Shown here: piece after piece, positions 44,863-52,997 of the stretch | Position numbering within the stretch: the stretch's first letter is position 1 | Layout of the letters: every line of letters begins with the position of its first letter | From: Spirochaetota bacterium | GTDB taxonomy: Bacteria; Spirochaetota; Spirochaetia; Treponematales; UBA12059 | DNA: 64,000 nucleotides | Assembly: GCA_029547205.1 (NCBI GenBank) | Contig: JAKPPT010000072.1 | Span: 62,001 to 126,000, forward strand | Reading direction: 5' to 3' | The notes under the pieces: model-generated | What the model saw: the letters and a program-made list of their open reading frames with translations, nothing else | What the model was told of the DNA's origin: nothing | Databases searched by the model: none | Position numbers and translations under genes: made by a program

Positions 44863-45609
44863 TTACCAGCCGTCAGCCATATCATCTTCGTCACGATAAT
44901 CTTCAGCGAAAAGGTCTGTTACAGCACGGAGATCATCGAGATACATGTAGTATGTGCCGTAAGATTCCATAAGATCGCATTCTATTTTGAACCCGATAAT
45001 CTTAATGCCCATGTAATTATTATAGTGGAAATTTCGCTGGATTATACCAGAAGTTCCATCGGGATTCTGTGGGGGTACTGCAACCTGCATCTTTTTCCAA
45101 CCCTGGAAATTGAGTTTACCGAGTGTCAGCTCGAACCTATTGTTAAAGAAGTCTTGTATTATAACTTTTAAGGTGTGGTTATAATTACGTCCTGCAACCC
45201 ATACACTGATAATTTTAGTTATACCTTCTATTGGAATTGGTTTTTGAGCAAGTATATAAATTTCATTGAAGCCGCGGCGATAAAAATCGACACGCATACC
45301 GTATACAAATCTGTCTGCTATTTTAGGATCAATTCCAGTATAGCGTTCCTCTGCCTTTGGTTCATTTTCTTTACCCTTTGGACCGCCTTCAAATAAGCGC
45401 CCATACGCAATACCTTCATCTGGAGAAATATACACGCTCCAGAATCCAGCATTTTCAAATTTATCAAGTGATACAACTTGTAATTTTTGTTGAGCAGTGT
45501 CAACACCAACTGCATTAGGATCGGGGTTTCCAACGGTTTCCTGTACAAAAAGCAAAACAGGAACAAGGAAAACCACTGCTAAAAGCGCAATATATCGAAT
45601 CTTTTTCAT
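44863..45609 (-). CDS. Flagellar filament outer layer (sheath) protein, FlaA family (downstream copy)
   Basis: A 248-residue exported protein. A signal peptide covers about 1-22. The mature part has the FlaA pattern: a beta-sandwich with ITKIISVWVAGRNYNHTLKV, LTLGKLNFQGWKKMQVAVPP, and a C-terminal YYMYLDDLRAVTDLF. FlaA proteins coat the periplasmic flagellar core in spirochaetes. This copy diverges from its neighbour and, with fba nearby, matches the treponemal flaA-2/flaA-3 locus. The tail is unusually acidic (EDYRDEDDMADGW). It lies 12 bases after the upstream flaA gene. Confidence 0.88.
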   Translation of the reverse strand: MKKIRYIALLAVVFLVPVLLFVQETVGNPDPNAVGVDTAQQKLQVVSLDKFENAGFWSVYISPDEGIAYGRLFEGGPKGKENEPKAEERYTGIDPKIADRFVYGMRVDFYRRGFNEIYILAQKPIPIEGITKIISVWVAGRNYNHTLKVIIQDFFNNRFELTLGKLNFQGWKKMQVAVPPQNPDGTSGIIQRNFHYNNYMGIKIIGFKIECDLMESYGTYYMYLDDLRAVTDLFAEDYRDEDDMADGW

Positions 45610-45621
45610 AGCTGCTCCTTA

Positions 45622-46410
45622 TTATTTACCATCAGTCTGAGAACCCCATGTTTCTTTCATGAAATTGGGGTCAGCAAGTGCATCACCATCAAAGAGAGTT
45701 TCAAACGTGTCGGTTAACACTTTGAGCTGGTCAAAATAGAAATAAATAGCTTTTTCGTAGTTTGGAGCATCTGCACTCGTGGGTATAGCAGCAACTTCTG
45801 TTGGCCGAGCCCAAATGCGTAATTTAACTAATCGGAGTCCTTCTCGTTTTGGTAAGTACGACTTGCCTTGAGGGATACTTGAAGGAATGTTGATTCGGAA
45901 GTTCTTCCACCCAACATGCGTGAGATCTCCCATTGGCAGCGTATGTACTACACCTTTATAATCACGAAGGTACGCTTCAATGTAATAATTAAGGTTACCT
46001 GACCATATCCAGATATCAATCATCTTGACTCTACCTGGAAGATCAAGTTCTTTTGGTTCATATGTTACGTTATCTCCGCTACCTTTTTTTACACCTGGGA
46101 TTAAATCTACCCAATTGTATTCTTTACGGTCAAAAAGCATGGCAACACCAAGCGCTTTGAGATCCTTGTTGGAAGGATTTGAGCCAAAAACTGCAATGGG
46201 CCACGTTTTAACATACTGAACAATGGGGAAACCTTTTGTAGCAAACTTACTGCCAATGGCAAACCAGGGTTCAGCTTCAGGATCATCAAAAGTCTGAATG
46301 ACTCTCGATTCCAAATTGACCGTGTTTTCATCAGCAATGAGTAGCGGTGAGACTACCAGTGCGATAAATAGCAAGGACAGGCAAAATGCCTTTATAACAT
46401 GCTGTTTCAT
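45622..46410 (-). CDS. Flagellar filament outer layer (sheath) protein, FlaA family (upstream copy)
   Basis: A 262-residue exported protein. The frame is open 27 codons upstream, but AAGGAG 8 bases before ATG 46410 sets the start. A signal peptide covers about 1-25. The mature N-terminus has ESRVIQTFDDPEAEPWFAIG, the FlaA hallmark, then VKMIDIWIWSGNLNYYIEAY, LTHVGWKNFRINIP and IYFYFDQLKVLTDTFE. It is the first gene of the pair, driven by the consensus promoter at 46463-46491, as expected for an abundant structural protein. Confidence 0.9.
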   Translation of the reverse strand: MKQHVIKAFCLSLLFIALVVSPLLIADENTVNLESRVIQTFDDPEAEPWFAIGSKFATKGFPIVQYVKTWPIAVFGSNPSNKDLKALGVAMLFDRKEYNWVDLIPGVKKGSGDNVTYEPKELDLPGRVKMIDIWIWSGNLNYYIEAYLRDYKGVVHTLPMGDLTHVGWKNFRINIPSSIPQGKSYLPKREGLRLVKLRIWARPTEVAAIPTSADAPNYEKAIYFYFDQLKVLTDTFETLFDGDALADPNFMKETWGSQTDGK

Positions 46411-46462
46411 GCGGATTACTCCTTCATGGTCTAGATTATGGACCTGTCTTCTTTTACTTTCA

Positions 46463-46491
46463 ATTATATTTTCACAAACCATATTTGTCAA
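46463..46491 (-). promoter_or_regulatory. Perfect-consensus sigma-70 promoter of the flaA pair
   Basis: On the minus strand TTGACA (46486-46491) and TATAAT (46463-46468) are separated by exactly 17 bases. The start near 46456 gives a leader of about 46 bases with the AAGGAG site. No sigma-28 motif is seen, so flaA transcription appears to use the housekeeping factor. Confidence 0.88.
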
Positions 46492-46499
46492 ACCTTTTC

Positions 46500-46515
46500 A
46501 TGCAAATTTTTGCAT
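46500..46515. promoter_or_regulatory. Palindrome upstream of the flaA promoter (proximal)
   Basis: ATGCAAA-TT-TTTGCAT is a perfect 16-base palindrome 9 bases upstream of the -35 box. It has the size of an operator half-site pair. No regulator is known for it. Confidence 0.4.
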
Positions 46516-46528
46516 AGAAAACAATAAA

Positions 46529-46545
46529 ATTGGTCTATGACCAAT
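46529..46545. promoter_or_regulatory. Palindrome upstream of the flaA promoter (distal)
   Basis: ATTGGTC-TAT-GACCAAT is a perfect 7-base inverted repeat. It lies 14 bases beyond the proximal palindrome and about 38 bases from the -35 box, where an activator or repressor could bind. Confidence 0.4.
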
Positions 46546-46611
46546 CAAAAAACACTACATTATATTATAATATCGGTAAATATAGAAAATTTCCCGGTAA
46601 GATAATTTTAA

Positions 46612-47445
46612 TTATTTACCAATTTTCCATACTCCTTCTATGTGAATCCATCTATCAATTGTTTTTGAAAATTTAACCGTTCCCAGGGTTTTAGCTAAAT
46701 CCCAATACATATAGGTGAATCGAGTATTCAGTTTATTGTTAGTTTGTGGTGGTTCACCCTGAATAATGGCTAATAGTTCTGGTTTCGAAACCAGGGCATC
46801 AGCAAGTGATACGAGGCGTGAATCACCTACGCAGATAACTGCATATACAATATTTTTTTGCTTCAATTGTTCGAGCGTATTTCCAATTGCAGTATCTTCC
46901 GCACTATAGAACTCAATTGTTATCGTGCTGGAAGATACCATAGAAAGTTTGTCCAGCATTTCTGCTTTCAATGTATCAATACTGGCAAGGTCAGTTATAA
47001 CGGCAAGTATACCAGGTTCAAGTGTGTTATATGATTGTTTATAAAAGTATAAAACTGCTTGTTGGATAGCTTGTTTGCTGTCAAAAATAATTGAATACCC
47101 TTTTTGTGAAAAGCTCTGTACTGGAGTTGCAGCATCAGCAATTATGATAGGAATTATTCCAGGATACGTTTTCAAAAGCGATGGTAATTCTCCAGTAAAT
47201 AAGGGACTAAAAAAAGCAAATATAGGTTTTGTTTTTTCAAGATTTCTATAAAAATCCAATGATGTATTAACATTGCTCAAAGTAATAGTGGAAGAAAAAT
47301 GTTTCTTTAGAGCCTGTGTACCAGAAGGGAGTAGGGTGGCAAAGTTTTCATCTAAAAATGCAGCTGATCGCGGAAGAGCACATGCAGTGCATATGAGAGA
47401 AACAAATATCAGTTTGCAGATTGCTTTTTTCACTAGCGCAATCAT
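46612..47445 (-). CDS. Putative lipoprotein with a periplasmic-binding-protein-like fold
   Basis: A 277-residue exported protein I do not recognise. A hydrophobic signal ends in SLICTAC, a relaxed spirochaete-type lipobox. The mature part alternates strands and helices as in type I periplasmic-binding proteins (IFAFFSPLFTGELPSLLK, IIPIIIADAATPVQ, LAVITDLASIDTLKAEML, VYAVICVGDSRL). The start is uncertain: TTG 47460, ATG 47445 and GTG 47433 are all in frame. ATG is chosen because a promoter-like pair ends 5 bases upstream. It is divergent from fba. Confidence 0.6.
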   Translation of the reverse strand: MIALVKKAICKLIFVSLICTACALPRSAAFLDENFATLLPSGTQALKKHFSSTITLSNVNTSLDFYRNLEKTKPIFAFFSPLFTGELPSLLKTYPGIIPIIIADAATPVQSFSQKGYSIIFDSKQAIQQAVLYFYKQSYNTLEPGILAVITDLASIDTLKAEMLDKLSMVSSSTITIEFYSAEDTAIGNTLEQLKQKNIVYAVICVGDSRLVSLADALVSKPELLAIIQGEPPQTNNKLNTRFTYMYWDLAKTLGTVKFSKTIDRWIHIEGVWKIGK

Positions 47446-47450
47446 ACTCA

Positions 47451-47479
47451 ATGATAACAATGCTATGCAAGGGGCTCAA
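47451..47479 (-). promoter_or_regulatory. Possible leaderless promoter of the putative lipoprotein
   Basis: On the minus strand TTGAGC (47474-47479) and TATCAT (47451-47456) are separated by 17 bases, and 5 bases remain before ATG 47445. The boxes match the consensus at 4 and 5 of 6 positions. No Shine-Dalgarno sequence is present. Confidence 0.4.
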
Positions 47480-47558
47480 ACTATTTTGATTACACATTTA
47501 TTGAAAAAAATTATGTTTTCGGGTACCTTGTAAGTATATTTATTGAGCAGGAGGAATT

Positions 47559-48557
47559 ATGACAAGTTATAAGGAATTAGGACTTGTAAATACTGTTGAT
47601 CTCTTTAAGAAAGCTGTAAAAGGTGGTTATGCAATACCAGCATACAATTTTAATAATCTCGAACAGCTTCAAGCAATTATTCAGGCCTGTGTTGAAACGA
47701 GGAGTCCGGTAATTCTGCAGGTTTCTTCTGGTGCACGGAAGTACGCAAATGCTAATCTTTTGCGCAATATGGCACGAGGTGCAGTTGAATATGCAAAAGA
47801 GCTTGGTTATGCCATTCCCATTGTATTGCACCTTGATCACGGTGATTCATATGAACTTTGTGTTGATTGTATTGAGAATGGTTTTTCCAGTGTAATGATT
47901 GATGGATCGCATCTTCCATACGATGAAAATGTAGCTCTCACAAAAAAAGTATGTGATTATGCACATTCTCGCCCTGATTATGTCTCAGTAGAAGGGGAAC
48001 TTGGTGTACTTGCAGGTGTGGAAGATGATGTATCAAGTGAACACTCGCACTACACACGACCTGAAGAGGTTGAAGATTTTGTTAAAAAGACAGGTGTGGA
48101 TTCGCTAGCAATTTCAATAGGAACAAGTCATGGAAGAACTAAGTTTAAGCCAGAACAATGCACTCGTGATGCAAATGGAATACTCATTCCGCCTCCGCTC
48201 CGTTTTGATATTCTAGAAGAGATCGAGAAACGCATTCCTGGTTTCCCCATCGTGTTACATGGTTCTTCGAGTGTGCCACATGAGTATGTTGCTCTTATTG
48301 AACAGTACGGTGGAAAGCTTAAAGATTCTGTTGGTATTCCAGAAGATCAGCTCAGACGAGCTGCAAAAAGCGCAGTGTGCAAAATCAATATTGACTCAGA
48401 TGGTCGTTTAGCCATGACCGCTATGATTCGTAAGGTTTTAGCAGAGCATCCTGAAGAATTTGATCCGAGAAAAATTCTTGGTCCGGCACGTGATGAACTT
48501 AAAAAACTTTATATGCATAAAAACAAAGAAGTTTTAGGTTCAGCTGGCCAGGCATAA
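47559..48557 (+). CDS. fba: Class II fructose-bisphosphate aldolase
   Basis: A 332-residue zinc-dependent aldolase that splits fructose 1,6-bisphosphate. Metal and substrate motifs are PIVLHLDHGDSYELC (zinc His and catalytic Asp), VEGELGVLAGVED, AISIGTSHGRTKF and FPIVLHGSSSVP. INIDSDGRLAMT closes the barrel. The strong site AGGAGGAATT precedes the ATG. Its position beside the flaA pair is conserved in treponemes. A bidirectional terminator follows. Confidence 0.95.
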   Translation: MTSYKELGLVNTVDLFKKAVKGGYAIPAYNFNNLEQLQAIIQACVETRSPVILQVSSGARKYANANLLRNMARGAVEYAKELGYAIPIVLHLDHGDSYELCVDCIENGFSSVMIDGSHLPYDENVALTKKVCDYAHSRPDYVSVEGELGVLAGVEDDVSSEHSHYTRPEEVEDFVKKTGVDSLAISIGTSHGRTKFKPEQCTRDANGILIPPPLRFDILEEIEKRIPGFPIVLHGSSSVPHEYVALIEQYGGKLKDSVGIPEDQLRRAAKSAVCKINIDSDGRLAMTAMIRKVLAEHPEEFDPRKILGPARDELKKLYMHKNKEVLGSAGQA

Positions 48558-48578
48558 CCCTTGCTGTAATACATAAAA

Positions 48579-48605
48579 AAAAGAGATACATACCGTATCT
48601 CTTTT
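48579..48605. terminator. Bidirectional intrinsic terminator between fba and rnhA
   Basis: An 11-base perfect stem (AAAAGAGATAC with its complement) closes a 5-base loop. A-runs and T-runs on both sides let it end transcription from fba and from the rightmost gene of the leftward TRAP/rnhA cluster. Confidence 0.82.
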
Positions 48606-48611
48606 GTTGTA

Positions 48612-49070
48612 TTATAAATCTTGTTCTAACAATTTCTTAATTGCAGTTCGCGCAAGCTCATCACAACGTTCGTTTTCTTCATGTCCTGCATGCCCTCGTA
48701 TCCAATTAAACTCCGGTTGTAGGGTAATCGTTAATGTGTCCAGTTGTTCCCATAGCTCTTTATTTTTAACAGGTTCTTTTTGGGAATTTTTCCAGCCTTT
48801 CTTTTTCCAGTCATGAATCCATTTAGTTATACCGTAAAATACATATTGTGAATCGGTAAAGATTCTAATATGAAAGTTTTTCCCATGTGTCTGCATAATG
48901 TATTCAAGTCCACGGATAACTGACAGCAGTTCCATGCGGTTATTAGTAGTTGAAGGCTCTGCGCCTGAAGCTTCAAAGTATAGAGAATCGTTTTTTACAA
49001 TGAATCCCCAGCCGCCAGGTCCCGGATTCCCTGAGCAAGCCCCATCCGCAAAGAGATATACTATGGGCAT
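48612..49070 (-). CDS. rnhA: Ribonuclease HI
   Basis: A 152-residue RNase HI, which cuts RNA in RNA-DNA hybrids. The acidic active site is visible: Asp in YLFADGACSGNPGPGGWG, Glu in NNRMELLSVI, Asp in RIFTDSQYVFYGI, and Asp in ENERCDELA. WIRGHAGHEENE carries the conserved His loop. The length is typical (about 155). It begins 1 base after the TRAP permease stop and is the last gene of that operon. Confidence 0.95.
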   Translation of the reverse strand: MPIVYLFADGACSGNPGPGGWGFIVKNDSLYFEASGAEPSTTNNRMELLSVIRGLEYIMQTHGKNFHIRIFTDSQYVFYGITKWIHDWKKKGWKNSQKEPVKNKELWEQLDTLTITLQPEFNWIRGHAGHEENERCDELARTAIKKLLEQDL

Positions 49071-49071
49071 A

Positions 49072-50985
49072 CTATCTCACAAAAACTAGGGACAGTGCAG
49101 GGATCCAGGTAACTAAAACAAGTACAACGAGCTGCAAAAGAAAGAAAGGAACTACTGATTTGTATATTGTTAGTACTGGTTTATTAAATGCATAGCTGGC
49201 TAAAAAAAGATTCATACCAATAGGCGGAGTTAAAAACCCGATTGTAAGATTTGTTATAAAAATGGCAGCCAGATGAACGGGATGAATGCCAAAATAGTTG
49301 CCTAATGGAATAATAAGCGGAACAATTACCAGTGTGGCTGAGAAAATATCCATTAAACAACCTGTGATGAGCAGTAAAATATTGAGTAGCAGTAAAAAAA
49401 GCACTTTCGAATGCACTATATTTTGTGTCCAGGTAACAAAATATTCTGCTAGACCAAAATCAATTAAGTAGTTAGATAGAGCTCGAGCCATTGCAATAAT
49501 AATTAAAGTACCGCCAGCAATTGATACTGCATCTGATACAGTACTTACCATAAATTTAAAATCATCTCCAATCGCATTTGATATTTGCTCTTGTTTTTTA
49601 TCTTTATATGTAAAAAGACCTTCTACTATTAAAAGGTATAATATCAGCAGCGATGCAGTTTCTGTAAGGCTTGCCAGACCTGTAAACGTAAATAGTACTA
49701 TAATGAGCGGTATGAGTAATTCGGGCAATGTATTGAGCAGTGCTGAACCAGCTTCTTTAATATTAAATTGATGTCGTGGTGCTTTATTTTTAATACTTAT
49801 CCATACTGCTGATCCGCCCATAGCAAGTGAAAAAATAATTCCGGGGACAATAGTTCCTAAAAATATGTTTGTAACGGTGAACGATTCACTGCCAACAAAA
49901 TCAGGATTGTTCTGATAGATAAATGTTCCAGCAATAAAATACACAATAACTGCAATGCTCGGAGGAAATAATAATCCAATGGATGAAGAAGCAGTAAGCA
50001 AGCCATGAACTGTTTTTTCTTGATATGCTCCTGTGTCTAATAGTATACCTGCCAGTAAACTGCCCATAGCAAGGATGGTTACGCCATTGGCGCCAGTAAA
50101 TGTTGTAAAAAAGACACACACTAGAACAGCAGCAAAGGCTTCGCCTCCAGGAAACCAGCCAAAAGCTTCTCGAAATAATTTAACAAGACGTTTGGTTGCA
50201 CCAGATTTACTTAAAATAAAGCCTGCAACAGTAAAAAGCGGTATTGCGGGCAGTGAACTATCACGTAATAGGTTATATCCTGTATAGGTTATAAATGTAG
50301 GAGTCTGGCCTCCTCCAACATACAATACAAGCGCAATCCCAGCAATGGTCATAAAAAGTGGTAGACCTAAGAGCGCCATGCCGATTAATCCTAAGATTAA
50401 AAATATTCTTAAAAAATCCATAGCCGCATGTACAAAGTTAGCAGCTTTCATGAGTACTGGAATATCACTATTAAATCGAAAAATTGCTAATTCATTGAAT
50501 GCTGGCAATGATAAAAATAGTCCAATAATTAGTCCGGCAAGTAATGGAATGATATTTTCTTTTTTAACCTCTGCCGTAATAATGCCTAGATAGCCAAGTA
50601 TCATGGGAAGTGCAAAAACTTGTATTGGAATTCCATATATTGGTTCAAATGGCTGAAGTGTTAGTATAATGGTATTACACGATGCAGAAAACAGTGTTAG
50701 TGCTATCGCTACTGTTATTGTTGTTATAATTTTTGATAAAACTGTAACCTTATCCTGATTTCCAAAATTAGTCAGTGTTAAATGTTTTTTTTGATAGCTT
50801 GATTTTGCAGCTGAAAAAAACGTTAAAGCAATCATGCTTTGCTCAATGATACGAATTGAAGAAGGTATGCCGGTTGTTTGAAAGATTCGGCTTACAATAA
50901 ATTCTATCGAAGCTACGAAAACAATAACAAAAACCGAGAAAAACGATGCAATATCAAAAATCTTAAGAAGCCAGGAACGTTTCAT
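49072..50985 (-). CDS. TRAP transporter fused small and large permease (DctQM)
   Basis: A 637-residue membrane protein. Residues about 1-165 form a DctQ-like four-helix part with RIIEQSMIALTFFSAAKSSY. About 195-637 form the DctM-like large subunit with many transmembrane helices and family segments such as GANGVTILAMGSLLAGILL, GLLTASSSIGLLFPPSIAVI and the C-terminal TNLTIGFLTPPIGMNLF. It imports a solute using the ion gradient with a periplasmic binding protein. It is preceded by the P component and followed by rnhA. Confidence 0.9.
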   Translation of the reverse strand: MKRSWLLKIFDIASFFSVFVIVFVASIEFIVSRIFQTTGIPSSIRIIEQSMIALTFFSAAKSSYQKKHLTLTNFGNQDKVTVLSKIITTITVAIALTLFSASCNTIILTLQPFEPIYGIPIQVFALPMILGYLGIITAEVKKENIIPLLAGLIIGLFLSLPAFNELAIFRFNSDIPVLMKAANFVHAAMDFLRIFLILGLIGMALLGLPLFMTIAGIALVLYVGGGQTPTFITYTGYNLLRDSSLPAIPLFTVAGFILSKSGATKRLVKLFREAFGWFPGGEAFAAVLVCVFFTTFTGANGVTILAMGSLLAGILLDTGAYQEKTVHGLLTASSSIGLLFPPSIAVIVYFIAGTFIYQNNPDFVGSESFTVTNIFLGTIVPGIIFSLAMGGSAVWISIKNKAPRHQFNIKEAGSALLNTLPELLIPLIIVLFTFTGLASLTETASLLILYLLIVEGLFTYKDKKQEQISNAIGDDFKFMVSTVSDAVSIAGGTLIIIAMARALSNYLIDFGLAEYFVTWTQNIVHSKVLFLLLLNILLLITGCLMDIFSATLVIVPLIIPLGNYFGIHPVHLAAIFITNLTIGFLTPPIGMNLFLASYAFNKPVLTIYKSVVPFFLLQLVVLVLVTWIPALSLVFVR

Positions 50986-50997
50986 GAAGTGCTCCAG

Positions 50998-51990
50998 TTA
51001 TTTATTTTTAACAGCATTAATTAAAACACTTACGGTTGATGGTGTGAACATTTCATTTAATAGTTTTTGCGCTTGAACACCTGTAAACAATTCATTCCAG
51101 GCTTCAAGCTGAGCACCTGTGAGTGCAGGAATTTGAAGACCATTTGCACTCATCATGGATATTGCTTCTTGCTCTTTTTGTAATGAGAGTGCCGTAATTT
51201 CTTGAGCAACTTTTTCTGTAACTTCAATAATAGCCTGGTGAAGTTCTGCAGGTATTTTATCCCAGGCTCGTTTTGTAAGAACTATGCCTCCAAAAAATGG
51301 AGCTACCGTAAATGATGACATATATCCAACATTAGATTTTAGCTGATTCCAGAAAGTTGCGACTAATAGGGGGCTCGAATACGCAACATCGAGAGCTTTT
51401 GATGAAAACTGTGATACAAAGCTTGTTGAATCAGATTTTACCGTTTTAGCACCTAAGAGCTGTATCTGTCGAATTAATGCTTCCTGATTCTTATTAACAC
51501 CAATTCTGATGCCAGTAAAATCGGAAGGTTCTTTTATGGGTTTTATTGAGAAAAATCGAATCCAGCCTCCCTGGCTTAATGTTATAATTTTATATTTGTC
51601 ATTAAGCTTATTCTGAAAGATAGGAAGCAACGCTTTTGCAGCTTGATTAAACTCATTAGTTGTTTTAATGATTCCAGGCATAGAGAGTAAAAGCATGTCT
51701 TTATCGAGAAGAAACAATCCACTCGTTTCTAAAAGTGCTCCATCAATGCCGAAGGTAAGCTGCTGAACGATTGCTTCCTGGTTTGCGCTAGCTAGGCTCC
51801 GTGAAAACACGACTTTAATTTTTCCATTTGAAACCCGGGACCATTCACTTGCAAGCTTTTTCATACCAATATCCCAGGGGCTATTCGGTGGTACTGAAGC
51901 AGCAAGCTGAAGTGTTATTTCCTGTGCCCATAATCCTATAGTGCATGCCAAAAATATTATTATTAACATTCGGTGGTTGGTTTGTTTCAT
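50998..51990 (-). CDS. TRAP transporter substrate-binding protein (DctP/TatP type)
   Basis: A 330-residue exported binding protein. The signal peptide covers about 1-22 (ending in LWAQ-E). DctP-family segments are LAASVPPNSPWDIGMKKLA, a GKIKVVFSRSLASANQEA strand-helix, FTGIRIGVNKNQEALIRQIQ and VAPFFGGIVLTKRAWDKIP. The usual conserved arginine that binds a carboxylate lies in the segment FTGIRIG. With TatT it resembles T. pallidum Tp0957 with Tp0956. The ligand is unknown. Confidence 0.88.
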   Translation of the reverse strand: MKQTNHRMLIIIFLACTIGLWAQEITLQLAASVPPNSPWDIGMKKLASEWSRVSNGKIKVVFSRSLASANQEAIVQQLTFGIDGALLETSGLFLLDKDMLLLSMPGIIKTTNEFNQAAKALLPIFQNKLNDKYKIITLSQGGWIRFFSIKPIKEPSDFTGIRIGVNKNQEALIRQIQLLGAKTVKSDSTSFVSQFSSKALDVAYSSPLLVATFWNQLKSNVGYMSSFTVAPFFGGIVLTKRAWDKIPAELHQAIIEVTEKVAQEITALSLQKEQEAISMMSANGLQIPALTGAQLEAWNELFTGVQAQKLLNEMFTPSTVSVLINAVKNK

Positions 51991-52005
51991 GATAAACTCC
52001 CTCGT

Positions 52006-52896
52006 TTAATCGGTAAAATATAAATAAATATCTGCTTGAATTGCAGCAGCTTTTTGCATAGCCAGCATATTCATGAGATTTTGCTTTTTCTGTGCGATAT
52101 CAATAGCATGTGTAATATTTTTGAGGAATAAATCCTTATCATTGAGGGGTAATGCAAACAGCAATGCATAATCAACATACAATCCTGCATTGGTTTCACT
52201 ATAATACATACGAGCTTTTTCAAAATAGTCTAAGGCTTTATTTTTATCGCCACCTAATGTTTCTGGCATTCCTGCATAGACTGAGTAGGCAAGTGTAAGA
52301 ATGCGTCCGTTTTCGCCATACGGGTCGAGTTGAAGCGCTCGATCTAATAAAAGAAGAGCTGCAGGAATGAGATTGGCGGTTTCAAAATCAAGTGGATTTC
52401 CGCTAAAGACTGCAAAAATGGACGCAACTGCAGTATACAAAAGCGTTGTATCTTTTTTTGTGAACATTGACACAAGTTTTTGAGTGCTTTTATCATTGAG
52501 AGCAGTGATATTGATTTGAGAAGAAAAAAGTTTTGGGCTTTTTTTGGTAATAAATGGGAGCATTATATTTTTTGCTTTTATAGCGTATGTGTTTGCGCGG
52601 CTACTTATTTTTGAACTTTCAAGCGGATCGGTATTTTGAAGGAGAAACGCTTTAGTTCCAAGAATCATATTGCTGTATAAAAGATATAAGCTTGCAAGTG
52701 TTTTAGCATTGGTTTCGTTAGAAGGATTATCTCTATAAAGAATTTCAACAGTTTTAATAAAAGCTGGTAGCGATTCTTCGACCAGAAGCGGATCAGTTTC
52801 ATCAAGGATTGAGGAAGTTGCAAGATCGCCTATTCGAAATACCACACATGATGAAAAGAGCAATACAATCAAAAAAGAGCAAAGTATCTGTTTCAT
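52006..52896 (-). CDS. TRAP-associated TPR lipoprotein (TatT type)
   Basis: A 296-residue lipoprotein. The frame extends 41 codons upstream, but ATG 52896 gives a good signal with lipobox LLFSSC. The mature part is all-helical with TPR-like repeats, including FIKTVEILYRDNPSNETNAKTLASLYLLYSNM (shown in two parts: the TPR begins near residue 55) and NKALDYFEKARMYY. In T. pallidum the TatT protein binds the TRAP P component and has a hydrophobic pore. It is the first gene of tatT-tatP-dctQM-rnhA. No Shine-Dalgarno sequence is present. Confidence 0.85.
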   Translation of the reverse strand: MKQILCSFLIVLLFSSCVVFRIGDLATSSILDETDPLLVEESLPAFIKTVEILYRDNPSNETNAKTLASLYLLYSNMILGTKAFLLQNTDPLESSKISSRANTYAIKAKNIMLPFITKKSPKLFSSQINITALNDKSTQKLVSMFTKKDTTLLYTAVASIFAVFSGNPLDFETANLIPAALLLLDRALQLDPYGENGRILTLAYSVYAGMPETLGGDKNKALDYFEKARMYYSETNAGLYVDYALLFALPLNDKDLFLKNITHAIDIAQKKQNLMNMLAMQKAAAIQADIYLYFTD

Positions 52897-52902
52897 AGTT
52901 AC

Positions 52903-52931
52903 ATTATTGTTTTTGAAGCATATTTTGTCAA
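52903..52931 (-). promoter_or_regulatory. Predicted leaderless promoter of the tatT operon
   Basis: On the minus strand the consensus TTGACA (52926-52931) and AATAAT (52903-52908, 5 of 6 matches) are separated by 17 bases. Six bases follow before ATG 52896, so transcription should start at the start codon. Confidence 0.65.
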
Positions 52932-52997
52932 TGTAAGTATGATTATTTATTTTGCTAAACGATTGTCTAAAACAAATAATAAGAGTAACATGGCAGC

